This document shows positions 6,004 through 15,300 of a stretch of DNA of 21,003 nt, piece after piece (positions within the stretch are counted from its first letter, which is position 1; each line of letters starts with the position of its first letter). The position numbers were made by a program, and so were the translations under genes. The notes beneath the pieces are model-generated. The model saw only the letters and a program-made list of their open reading frames with translations, did not search any database and was not told the origin of the DNA. The stretch comes from Prolixibacteraceae bacterium (GTDB lineage Bacteria; Bacteroidota; Bacteroidia; Bacteroidales; Prolixibacteraceae), in NCBI GenBank assembly GCA_027451165.1, contig DAIDJX010000019.1:1-21003 (forward strand). The letters run 5' to 3'.

Positions 6004-9000
6004 TTAATTCTCCAGAAAATGATATTGCTTTCTCACCTTTGTCACTTTGTCCCGCTCACCTCTTTTTGCAAAAATCCCGTACATGACCGGAACAATAACC
6101 ATGGTGACTACCGTGGAAAATACCAACCCGCCGATCACGGTGATTCCCATCGGGGCCCAGATTTCAGATCCTTCGCCCGTACTGAGGGCCAGTGGCAACA
6201 TTCCGAGGATGGTGGTTGCTGCAGTCATAATAACAGGACGTAACCTTGATTTACCGGCAATGGCAATGGCTTCATTCAATTCATATCCCCGGTCCCGGGT
6301 CAGATTGGTGAAGTCAATCAGCACAATCCCGTTCTTCACCACAATCCCGATAAGAAGCACCGCTCCCAAACCAGCTACGAGGTTCAGGGTGGTACCGGTC
6401 AGAAACAAAGCCAGCACCACACCGGTAAATGCGAACGGAATGGAGAACATGATCACAAAGGGCATGGTAAAGGATTCAAACTGAGAGGCCATTACAATGA
6501 ATACCAGGATAAGACTAAGTACCATCAGCAATCCCAGATCCATAAACGATTCCATCTGGTCCTCATAAGCGCCCCCCACATTCACCATAACTTCCTGGGG
6601 TACAGGGATATCTTTGATGGCAGCTTTGATGTTTTCAGCCAGAGTTCCCAACGCCACATGGTCGGGAGATGCCGAGATGGTTACCAGTCTTTCTTTCCGT
6701 TTGTGTTGTATGCTGGGCGGTCCCCAGTATTCCTTCACTTCCCCGATCTCTTTCAGTTTGATCTTTTTACCCACCGGTGTTGTAATAGTGATCTGCTCAA
6801 GGTCAGATATGGAAGATCTGTATTCCTTAGGAAATCTGACTTTGATGTCAAACTCGTCCCCTTCTTCCCTGAATTTGGAAACGAGAAGCCCGCTTACCCG
6901 GTTCCTGATATAAGTGGAAACCATGGCTGTATTCAGCGCGTTTAATGCCAGTTTTTGTTTATCCAGGAGAATCTGAAGTTCAGGCTTATCCTTTTTCCGG
7001 CTGATGGTCACATCTTTAGCACCTTTCAGTGTTGACAGTTTCTGTTTGTACTGCTCGGAAAGCAGGTTGGTGGTATTGAAATCATACCCGTAAACTTCAA
7101 TGTCCACGGTGTTTGATCCCCCCATCATCATGTTGCTCGAAGTAGAAAGAGAACTGCTGACAATTTCCGGGAATTGAGCCAGATCAACCCTCATTTCATC
7201 CGTAATTTCAAATACAGAACGCTGACGCTCTTCCACAGGAGTCAACCGCATCATCAAATTGATCATATTGGAACCTGTCGCGGAAAAGAGGGAGAACATC
7301 CCGCCTTCATCATCCGAGCCTGACGAGGTAGAAATAAGGGTCACTTCAGGGTATTTTTCCTTAATCAGTTTTTCGAGTTTCCGGGCGGTTTTAACTGTTT
7401 CCTCCACCCTGGTTCCGGTCTGCAGTTCCACGGCTATCCGGATGCTGCTCTCATCCGATTCCGGCATGTAGTCGGTCCCGATCACCGTGATCAGAAACAT
7501 GGAAGAGATGAAAATCAAGGCTGCAATACCCACCACCACTTTTTTGTGGTGCAAAGACCATTTCAGTGTCCTGACATAAAAAGCATCAATCCGGTCAAGC
7601 AATACACCAATGGTACTATGCCACCCGAAACTCCTGGGATTCAAATCTTTCTCCCTCAGCTTCAACAATTTTGCTGACATCATCGGGGTAATGGTGATAG
7701 CGGCTAATGCTGAAACGGTTATGGTAATGGTAACAATCCATCCCAACTGGTTAAACATAACTCCGGTGATTCCGGAAACCATGGTCAGCGGGAAGAACAC
7801 AGCCACCACCACAAGGGTCGTAATAATAACGGCCAGCCATACCTCGTTGGTGGCGTAAATCGCCGCTTCCCGCGGATTGCTGCCCCTTTCTATATGTCTG
7901 GTAATGTTTTCCAAAACCACAATGGCATCATCCACCACCATCCCGATGGCAATCGAAAGCGAAGTGAGGGAGATTACATTGATGGAATTTCCTGTTAAGT
8001 ACAGGTAAATGAATGCAACGATGAGGGAAATGGGAATGGTAAGGACAATGATAAAGGTAGCCCTCCACCTGCCCAGGAAGAATAATACCACCAGCATGAC
8101 AAAGATGAACGCCCACATCAGGGTTTCCGAAAGATTACTGATGGAGCCCTTGATAAAGGTAGAGGTATCCATGATCAGGTTAATCTTCACATCAGGCGGC
8201 AGGTCAGCTTTCAGCTTCTCCATCGTCTCATTGATTTCCTTGGCAACTTTTACGGTATTGGCCCCTGACTGTTTCATGGCAAAAATCCGCATCCCGTTTT
8301 CCCCGTTTATTTTTTCTTCGAGGGAAATGTCTTTCAATGAATCCTTTACATTTGCCACATCTTTTAAATAAACGGTCTTCCCGTTGTAATTGCTGACTAC
8401 CAGGTTCCGGATGGATTCGCTTTCGGTAAATTCACCCTGAATACGCAACTGATAATCCATATCGCCCATTTTTATATTTCCGGAAGGCATATTCAGGTTT
8501 TCACCGGCAATGACATTCCCGATCTGCTCGACCGTCAGGTTATAGGCATCCAGTTTTCCAGGGTCGGCATCCACGTAGATGACCCGTTTGGGTTGCCCCA
8601 TCATGGAAATGGACCCTACGCCATCCACACGGTTCAAAGGGTTGATAATCTTCTCTGTGATCAGTTTTTCCAGGCCAGGATAACTCTCCTTTGCAGTAAT
8701 AGCATAGAACACGATCGGCATCGAAGAGGTTTTGAATTTGTAAATCACCGGTCGCTCACAACCATCCGGCAGATAATCGTATAGCCTGTCTGTGACATCC
8801 CGGATATCATTGGTGATTTCTGCCAGGTTGGCACCCCACTCAAATTCAAGGGTGATGACCGAAAGATTATCATAAGATGTCGATGTGACCTCTTTCAGTT
8901 TGTCCAGCGAATTGAAGGAATCTTCCAGAGGTTTGGTGACATTGGCTTCGATATCCGCGGCATTGGCTCCCGGATAAGTCGTCATGATGCTCACTCCCGG

Positions 9001-9126
9001 AATTTCCATTTCCGGATAAAGGTCAATGGGAATGTTGATCAGTGAATATATCCCCATCACAATTATGGCTGTAAAAACCATGTAAGTTGTAATGGGCTTG
9101 TTTACAGCGCTTTTGTATATACTCAT
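6004..9126 (-). CDS. RND efflux pump permease (AcrB/MexB type)
   Basis: A 1040-residue inner-membrane RND transporter, the usual length for the hydrophobe/amphiphile efflux (HAE1-like) branch. It takes substrates from the periplasm or membrane and pumps them through the outer-membrane channel using the proton gradient. Two repeated halves each contain a leading helix, a large periplasmic porter region and six further membrane helices. The proton relay is intact: GMVVDDAIVVLENITR in TM4 (two aspartates near residues 397-398) and GIVVKNGIVLIDFTN in TM10 (lysine near 928). The N-terminus YKSAVNKPITTYMVFTAI and the YPEMEIPGVSIMTTYPGA segment are typical. It is encoded between the adaptor gene (33 bp upstream) and the PII-like gene. 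The substrate cannot be read from the sequence; drugs, bile-like detergents or dyes are typical for the family. Confidence 0.96.
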   Translation of the reverse strand: MSIYKSAVNKPITTYMVFTAIIVMGIYSLINIPIDLYPEMEIPGVSIMTTYPGANAADIEANVTKPLEDSFNSLDKLKEVTSTSYDNLSVITLEFEWGANLAEITNDIRDVTDRLYDYLPDGCERPVIYKFKTSSMPIVFYAITAKESYPGLEKLITEKIINPLNRVDGVGSISMMGQPKRVIYVDADPGKLDAYNLTVEQIGNVIAGENLNMPSGNIKMGDMDYQLRIQGEFTESESIRNLVVSNYNGKTVYLKDVANVKDSLKDISLEEKINGENGMRIFAMKQSGANTVKVAKEINETMEKLKADLPPDVKINLIMDTSTFIKGSISNLSETLMWAFIFVMLVVLFFLGRWRATFIIVLTIPISLIVAFIYLYLTGNSINVISLTSLSIAIGMVVDDAIVVLENITRHIERGSNPREAAIYATNEVWLAVIITTLVVVAVFFPLTMVSGITGVMFNQLGWIVTITITVSALAAITITPMMSAKLLKLREKDLNPRSFGWHSTIGVLLDRIDAFYVRTLKWSLHHKKVVVGIAALIFISSMFLITVIGTDYMPESDESSIRIAVELQTGTRVEETVKTARKLEKLIKEKYPEVTLISTSSGSDDEGGMFSLFSATGSNMINLMMRLTPVEERQRSVFEITDEMRVDLAQFPEIVSSSLSTSSNMMMGGSNTVDIEVYGYDFNTTNLLSEQYKQKLSTLKGAKDVTISRKKDKPELQILLDKQKLALNALNTAMVSTYIRNRVSGLLVSKFREEGDEFDIKVRFPKEYRSSISDLEQITITTPVGKKIKLKEIGEVKEYWGPPSIQHKRKERLVTISASPDHVALGTLAENIKAAIKDIPVPQEVMVNVGGAYEDQMESFMDLGLLMVLSLILVFIVMASQFESFTMPFVIMFSIPFAFTGVVLALFLTGTTLNLVAGLGAVLLIGIVVKNGIVLIDFTNLTRDRGYELNEAIAIAGKSRLRPVIMTAATTILGMLPLALSTGEGSEIWAPMGITVIGGLVFSTVVTMVIVPVMYGIFAKRGERDKVTKVRKQYHFLEN

Positions 9127-9159
9127 AGCTGTGTGCTTTTAATACTTGGTGAAAAGAAA

Positions 9160-10215
9160 TTATTCATTGACAACTTTAACATCAACGCCATCCAATAACC
9201 TGGATTGTCCGCTGATGATCACACGGTCACCCTGCTTCAGTTCATCAGAAATGACTTCTACCTTGTCATTGAAACGATTACCGGTGATTACGGAAACTCT
9301 TTTTGCTTTTCCATCCTGCTCGACAAACAGGTAACGGTCATTGGAACCCTGCATTTTCAGCACTGCCTGTGCTGGAAGGACGATCGCCTCCACTTCTTCC
9401 AGTTGGAAAGACGTTCTGCAGAACATGCCCGGACGAAGAATTCCTTCCCGGTTGTCCAGGGAGATTTCCACGTTGAAACTTCTGGTGGTGGGATCAATGG
9501 TCGGGAAAATCCGGTACACTTTACCGGTAAAGGTCTTGCCGGGATAGATATCACAGGTGATGTCCACGCTCATGCCATTTTTGATTTGCGGGTAGTACTT
9601 CTCAGAGATTCCTGCGATTACTTTTAACCTGTCGATCTGCACCAGGGAGAGAATAGCCGCCTTACCCACTGTAGCCACGGGAGCACCGGAATACATTTCA
9701 CCGGCTTCAAAGTATTTCCCGGAAATAACCCCGCTGAAAGGAGCTTTCAGCCTGGTATTTTCTGTGAGGAAAGCAACACTTGATTTGGCAATTTCATATT
9801 GCGCCCTTATCTGGTCATATTGCTGCTGGGCAATGCTTCCGAATTTTTTAAGTGTATCCAGTCTGTTGAAATCGGTTTCCAGGGTTTTCAGCTGAATTTC
9901 AGCCTGATGCAATTGGGTTTTGTCCATCTGAACCAATACAGTCCCTTTGGATACACGGCTTCCTTCTTCCACATAAATGGCATCAATCCGGCCGGGAGAG
10001 GCCGGTGCCAGATGTACCTCTTCAAAGCCCTGAAGGGTAGCTGCATATTCCACAGAATGAGCAATTTTCTCATAGTTCAGTGCAATGGTTTTTACTATTT
10101 CCACTTTGGGTGCAGCCAATGCAACCGCTGTTTCCGACTTTTTCTGCTCAGCCTGGTTACAGGACCAAAAGCTTACCAGCGTCGCGGCTGACAAAATCAC
10201 AACAAATTGTTTCAT
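9160..10215 (-). CDS. RND efflux periplasmic adaptor lipoprotein
   Basis: A 351-residue membrane-fusion protein of the AcrA/MexA (HlyD-like) family that links the RND pump to the outer-membrane channel. The first 19 residues form a signal peptide ending in FWSC, a lipobox of the loose kind seen in Bacteroidota, so Cys19 is probably lipidated. The order then is a beta-barrel/lipoyl half-motif (VHLAPASPGRIDAIYVEEGSRVSKG), a coiled-coil hairpin (about residues 104-148, KTLETDFNRLDTLKKFG...), the second lipoyl half (TRLKAPFSGVISGKYFEAGEMY), the beta-barrel and a membrane-proximal domain ending DGVDVKVVNE. The gene lies 16 bp after the tolC-type gene in the same operon. Confidence 0.94.
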   Translation of the reverse strand: MKQFVVILSAATLVSFWSCNQAEQKKSETAVALAAPKVEIVKTIALNYEKIAHSVEYAATLQGFEEVHLAPASPGRIDAIYVEEGSRVSKGTVLVQMDKTQLHQAEIQLKTLETDFNRLDTLKKFGSIAQQQYDQIRAQYEIAKSSVAFLTENTRLKAPFSGVISGKYFEAGEMYSGAPVATVGKAAILSLVQIDRLKVIAGISEKYYPQIKNGMSVDITCDIYPGKTFTGKVYRIFPTIDPTTRSFNVEISLDNREGILRPGMFCRTSFQLEEVEAIVLPAQAVLKMQGSNDRYLFVEQDGKAKRVSVITGNRFNDKVEVISDELKQGDRVIISGQSRLLDGVDVKVVNE

Positions 10216-10231
10216 TATTTTCAGTTTTTAA

Positions 10232-11539
10232 TTATTTCAATTTTCCATTTATTTTATCCAGCTCAACAGTGGCCTGGAGCACCTGATAAACCGACGAAAT
10301 ATAATCCGTCTCTGCCTTAACATAGTTGTTGTCAGCAGAAACCAGTTCCAGACCGGATATCATGCCCTGATCAAACTTCCTTTTCAGGTTATCATACACA
10401 CTTTTAGCCACATCCAGATTCTTTAACTGATTCAGGTAGGTCTCATTGGCGCTCTTCAGGTTGTATTGCAGCTGCTTTTCCTGAATCTGAAGCTGCTCAG
10501 CCATAAACGCTTTGGTGTTGCGGATGGTTTCCAGGTCAATTTTTGCCTGATCCACCTTTGCTTTCCTTTGCCCACCGGAAAAGATCGGTATGGAAAGATT
10601 GGCCCCAAGCATATTTTTCGGCGACATATCAAAGTTGGGCTTGATGATTTTTTCAGTCCTTGAATAATAACCGGTCAGGGTTGGCAGATAAGCAGAATTT
10701 TGCATTTTAACCTGCTTAACCGACATCTGTTCCTGAAGTTCCACCAACTGGTAATCCTTATTCATGGTGAGGTCAAAAAGAGGTTGTGTATTCAAGGTAC
10801 CTTTCACCATTCCCATGACTTGTTCCAGGGTATTGGTCAGTTCAAAATCCTGCCCAACTTCCAAACCAAGTTGTAAGCGGAACATATTTTTAGCCAGTTC
10901 CAGTTGCCGGGCTGCATTGCTGACGGCATTCTGAAGGGCGGCAATCTGCACACCCAGCTGGTCCAGGTCAGTTTTTTCCAGTATCCCCACCTTTACCATG
11001 GCTTCTGTTTTCCGGTAGACCTCCTCGAGGTTGGTGACGTTTTTATTCATCAGGTTCAGCAATTCGCCGGAAACCAGCACCAGGTAGTAACTGCCCGTAA
11101 CCTGTGCAAGCACATCCTGCTCAGTCTTTTCATAATTTTTCTCTGTCAGCGTTTTGCCCAGTTTGGCCAGTTCCAGTCCGACAAAATAGCTACCGCTGAA
11201 CAACAATTGACCAACCTGCAGGTTAAATTGGCTGGTTGGTTTGATCGGGATTTCAGTTGCCGGAGCATTGGGATCAAAACGGATGGAGAGTTTGGCTCCC
11301 AGAGCATTTGAATAGTTCAGGGTAGACGAGATCTGGGGCAATCCGGCAGCGATCGCTTCCTTTAACTGGTACTGAGCCTTATCTACCGCATAGGAAGAAT
11401 TTTTTAACATCCTGTTGTACTGGATAGCCTGCTTTTTGGCTCCTGACAGGTCGAATGTTTGCTTTTGCTGTGCTATTCCCCATGAGGAAAGCACCATCAA
11501 CAAGGATAGTAATAGAACAAATTTTTCTTTCATGGTCAT
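10232..11539 (-). CDS. TolC-family outer-membrane efflux channel
   Basis: A 435-residue outer-membrane efflux protein with an N-terminal Sec signal peptide (hydrophobic LLLSLLMVLSSWGIA, cleavage probably before QQKQ). Two long helical repeats follow, each made of an alpha-helical barrel pair and beta strands; examples are AKKQAIQYNRMLKNSSYAVD near the start and AKIDLETIRNTKAFMAEQ in the second repeat. It forms the trimeric exit duct for the RND pump encoded downstream. Two in-frame ATGs are available (11539 and 11533); both keep the signal peptide. It starts 11 bp after the regulator gene stops, so regulator and pump parts are one transcription unit. Confidence 0.93.
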   Translation of the reverse strand: MTMKEKFVLLLSLLMVLSSWGIAQQKQTFDLSGAKKQAIQYNRMLKNSSYAVDKAQYQLKEAIAAGLPQISSTLNYSNALGAKLSIRFDPNAPATEIPIKPTSQFNLQVGQLLFSGSYFVGLELAKLGKTLTEKNYEKTEQDVLAQVTGSYYLVLVSGELLNLMNKNVTNLEEVYRKTEAMVKVGILEKTDLDQLGVQIAALQNAVSNAARQLELAKNMFRLQLGLEVGQDFELTNTLEQVMGMVKGTLNTQPLFDLTMNKDYQLVELQEQMSVKQVKMQNSAYLPTLTGYYSRTEKIIKPNFDMSPKNMLGANLSIPIFSGGQRKAKVDQAKIDLETIRNTKAFMAEQLQIQEKQLQYNLKSANETYLNQLKNLDVAKSVYDNLKRKFDQGMISGLELVSADNNYVKAETDYISSVYQVLQATVELDKINGKLK

Positions 11540-11550
11540 ATTTAAAGCAT

Positions 11551-12165
11551 TTAATATTCCAGTTTATGTAAATAGGAATCCATCAGTTTTTGGCCGCTTT
11601 CCGTACAAATTCCGCGGAAATAGGGCAGAAAAATATTCTCCATGGCCAACTGACGATCCAGGTTCATCATCCTGATCCCCTTGCTGGTATGAAACAGGTT
11701 TACCAATTCAAACAGGAAGGAATCCACAACATCAATCTTAATTTCTTCCCTGAAAAAACCTTCCTTTTTTCCCCTTTCCAGTAAAGCGTATGACACGGAG
11801 AATTCCCTGCATTTTTCCCGGTTGGCATGCCAGGATGCATTCAGCCGTACAAAATATTTTTTCAAATCCTCGAAAATAATAAGGTTCTGTGACATCATTT
11901 GTTTGTGCTGGTGATCAATAATTACAAAAATGGCCTCAATTACATTATCCGTTTTTTCCACCATCTCCAGCATCCTGATGTTGTTGCTTCTGATCCAGTA
12001 TTCAATGGCATTCAGCAGCAGTTCATCCTTATCTTTGAAAAGTTCATAGATGGTCCGTTTGGATATACCCAGATCCATCGCAATTAAATCCATAGTAAGA
12101 CTTTTTGTTCCCATAATCTGGAACAAATCAGCTGTTCTGGCAAGTATCCTTTCCCTGTAATCCAT
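11551..12165 (-). CDS. TetR/AcrR-family transcriptional regulator
   Basis: A 204-residue regulator from the chosen start. The N-terminal helix-turn-helix is MDYRERILARTADLFQIMG...LTMDLIAMDLGISKRTIYELFKDKDELL, classic for TetR/AcrR proteins, and the C-terminal half is a divergent ligand-binding dimer domain. It probably represses the efflux operon that it heads and is released by a pump substrate. Start choice: the frame can be extended to a TTG at 12186, but that codon falls in a perfect -7 box (12184-12191), so the ATG at 12165 is preferred. A 13-bp inverted repeat overlapping the -7 box is the likely autoregulatory operator. Repression rather than activation is inferred from the family. Confidence 0.92.
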   Translation of the reverse strand: MDYRERILARTADLFQIMGTKSLTMDLIAMDLGISKRTIYELFKDKDELLLNAIEYWIRSNNIRMLEMVEKTDNVIEAIFVIIDHQHKQMMSQNLIIFEDLKKYFVRLNASWHANREKCREFSVSYALLERGKKEGFFREEIKIDVVDSFLFELVNLFHTSKGIRMMNLDRQLAMENIFLPYFRGICTESGQKLMDSYLHKLEY

Positions 12166-12183
12166 TACTGATGTAATTTGAGA

Positions 12184-12191
12184 CAAAACTA
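12184..12191 (-). promoter_or_regulatory. Efflux operon -7 promoter element
   Basis: On the minus strand this reads TAGTTTTG, an exact TAnnTTTG match. Transcription would start a few bases downstream, leaving a leader of roughly 12 nt before the ATG at 12165. No convincing -33 TTTG is seen at the right distance, so the promoter may be intrinsically weak. Confidence 0.55.
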
Positions 12192-12217
12192 AAAAACCAT
12201 TTTAGTTTTTTAGTTTT
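12185..12217. promoter_or_regulatory. Candidate TetR operator, 13-bp inverted repeat
   Basis: Arms AAAACTAAAAAAC (12185-12197) and GTTTTTTAGTTTT (12205-12217) are perfectly complementary around a 7-nt spacer. One arm covers almost the whole -7 element of the efflux operon. Size, symmetry and place fit an operator for the TetR-family regulator whose gene follows. The AT-rich arms mean that some of the symmetry could be chance. Confidence 0.65.
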
Positions 12218-12230
12218 TATCCTCATCCAA

Positions 12231-12283
12231 TTCAGCAGGAATTAACAATAAATTCATTCAGCAGAAACTAACAGAATTAACAT
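12231..12283. repeat. Direct repeats upstream of the efflux promoter
   Basis: TTCAGCAGGAATTAACA (12231-12247) recurs as TTCAGCAGAAACTAACA (12257-12273), 15 of 17 bases identical, 26 bp apart. A partial third copy, CAGAATTAACA, ends at about 12282. They lie between the nifJ terminator and the efflux operon promoter. A binding site for a second regulator is possible but unproven. Confidence 0.5.
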
Positions 12284-12297
12284 TTTGAGAACCTCAT

Positions 12298-12348
12298 AAA
12301 AAAAATAAGGTCATCCTGCCCCGATATCTATCGGGGCTGAATGACCTT
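12298..12348 (-). terminator. nifJ intrinsic terminator
   Basis: On the minus strand, 34 bases after the nifJ stop, a long hairpin (12307-12348) forms. The inner stem is CCCCGATA/TATCGGGG with a tiny loop, extended by G-C, then AAGGTCAT/ATGACCTT with two mismatches between. It is followed directly by A and eight T residues (12305 down to 12298). The inner CCCCGAT/ATCGGGG palindrome resembles terminators I recall as frequent in Bacteroidota. Confidence 0.88.
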
Positions 12349-12381
12349 GTATCTAAGATTAATTGTAACTAAATCAGACTC

Positions 12382-15300
12382 TTACGACTGAGCTGTAAAG
12401 TCCATGGCAGCCATACGTTTGTAGAAGTTATGCCTCCACTTCGCGTTTTCCTCTGCTGATTTGAACAATTCTTCGGCTTCTTCCGGGAATGATTTCTTCA
12501 GGGAAGTATAGCGCACTTCTCCATTGAGGAATTCCTGGAATTTGCTCCAGTCGGGCTCTTTGGAATCGAGCTGGAACGGATTTTTCCCTTCAGCTTCCAA
12601 CAGCGGATTGTAGCGGTAGAGTGTCCAGTAACCGGCTTCCACAGCTTTGGCCATTTCTTCATTTGACTTGCCCATACTGGCACGCAGACCGTGGTTGATA
12701 CAGGGTGAATAGGCAATGATGATGGAAGGTCCGGGATAAGCTTCAGCTTCCTTCACCGCTTTGAGGAACTGCGACTGGTTGGCGCCGATGGCAACCTGTG
12801 CCACATAGACATAACCATAGGAGAACATCATAGCGCCCAGGTCTTTCTTCCTGATCCGTTTTCCGGCTGCTGCGAATTTGGCCACTGCGCCAACCGGTGT
12901 AGCCTTGGAAGACTGACCGCCGGTATTTGAATATACTTCGGTATCCATCACGAGCACATTCACATCGTGGCCGCTGGCCATCACGTGGTCCAATCCGCCG
13001 TATCCGATGTCATAAGCCCAACCGTCACCGCCGAATACCCAGATTGATTTTTTCACCAGGTACTGTTTCAGGTTCATGATGTCAATGGCATATTCTCCTG
13101 TTTTGCCTTTCAGGGCTTCCACCACCACGGCGGATGCTTTCACCGATTCTTCGGCATTGTCTTTACCGGCGAGCCAGGCGGAGAAGGCTGCTTTTTCTTC
13201 TTCTGAAATCCCGTTTTGCATGGCGGTTTCCATCAGCAGGGCTATCCTGTCACGCATTGCGGAAACGCCTTCAGCCATTCCGAAGCCATATTCAGCATTG
13301 TCTTCGAACAGTGAGTTGGCCCATGCCGGACCATGACCTGAGTCTTTGTGCATGGTATAAGGAGTTGCCGGGGCGCTTCCACCGTAAATGGAAGAACAGC
13401 CGGTGGCATTGCCTACCATCATCCTTTCTCCAAAGAGTTGGGTAATCAGTTTGATATGTGGCGTTTCACCGCAACCGGCGCAGGCGCCTGAGAACTCGAA
13501 GAGCGGTTGTGCAAACTGGGTATTCTTAACCAGCTTGTTCTTCTCCACCACATTTTCTTTCAGGCTTACCTTGTGGAAACAATATTCCCAGTTCGGGATT
13601 TCATGCCGCTGTGAATCCAACGGTTTCATGACCAGCGATTTGACCTTGGAAGGACACACGTCGGCGCAGTTACCGCAACCGGTACAATCGAGCACACTCA
13701 CCTGTATGCGGAAATTAAGTCCGCCAAAGGTCTTCTGCGGAACAGCCAATCTGACGTTCATTCCGTCGGGAGCAGCTGCAGTTTCTTCTTCTGTAAGCAG
13801 GAAGGGACGAATAGCAGCGTGGGGACAAATATAGGCGCACTGGTTACACTGTGTACAGGTATCAGGATTCCATTCTGGAACAGTAACGGCTATTCCGCGT
13901 TTTTCATAAGCAGCGGTTCCGGGAAGGAAAGCTCCGTCTTCATAGCCTAAAAATGCGGATACCGGCAGGGAATCTCCCTTCTGCGCATTCATCACGTCAA
14001 CTATATTCCTGATGTAGGAAGGACGCTCTCCTTCGATGATCGTATCTTCCTGTGAGGCAATATTTTTCCATTCCTCCGGAACTTCCACCCTGATGATATT
14101 TTTACCACCGGCATCAATGGCCGCATAGTTCATATTGATGATCTGCTCCCCTTTTTTACCGTAGGTTTTCAGAACTGCATGTTTCATTTCTTCCACAGCC
14201 ATTTCAAAAGGAATCACATTGGTGATTCTGAAGAAGGCCGATTGCATGATGGTGTTGGTACGGTTACCCAATCCAAGATCCACACCCAGTTGTGTACCGT
14301 TGATGATGTAGAAATTGATCTCATTTTCAGCGAGGTATTTCTTCATGTTGTCGGGAAGCCTGTTTTTGGTTTCCTCCACATCCCAGATGGAATTCAGCAG
14401 GAACGAACCGCCTTTCTTCAGCCCCTTCAACACATCATACAGGTGGATATAGGCCGGAACATGGCAGGCCACAAAATCGGGAGTGGTTACCAGGTAAGTC
14501 GACCGGATCGGTTTATCGCCAAACCGGAGGTGGGAACAGGTAAATCCTCCTGATTTCTTGGAATCATACTGAAAATAACCCTGACAATATTTATCGGTAG
14601 CTTCACCAATAATCTTAATGGAGTTTTTATTGGCGCCAACAGTGCCGTCTGAACCCAAACCATAGAATTTGGCCTGATAAGTGCCAGCCGGGCTGAGGTC
14701 AACTTCCTCTTTCATCGGAAGCGATTTAAAGGTCACGTCATCCACGATCCCGATGGTAAAATCGTTTTTGGGTTCGTTCATTTCCAGGTTTTCATAGACT
14801 GAAAGAATCTGGGCGGAAGTGGTATCTTTTGAACCAAGACCGTAGCGGCCACCGACGATCAGCGGAGTTCTGCCTGTTCCATAGAATATGGATTTAATAT
14901 CATGATAGAGAGGTTCGCCTTCTGAACCTGGTTCTTTGGCCCGGTCGAGTACAGCGATGCGTTTTACTGTCGCCGGAAGTACCCTGTAGAAATACTTGGG
15001 TGAGAAGGGTCTGAAGAGGTGAACGGCCAGCAGACCAACTTTTTTACCTTGTTTAATCAGATGATCAATGGTTTCCCGGATGGTTTCGGTTACCGAACCC
15101 ATGGCGATGATGATATTTTCAGCATCAGGAGCGCCATAATAGGTGAAGGGGTGATATTCCCTGCCAGTAAGCGCTGAAATTTGCTGCATGTAACCTTCCA
15201 CGATATCAGGAACGGCATCGAAATACCGGTTGGCTGATTCCTTGGCCTGGAAGAAAATATCCGGATTTTGTGCGGTTCCACGGGTCAGCGGATGTTCCGG

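Noticed and set aside
12166..12186. A TTG start at 12186 for the TetR-family gene
   Set aside because: The TTG is part of the TAGTTTTG -7 box; the ATG at 12165 gives the normal TetR N-terminus.
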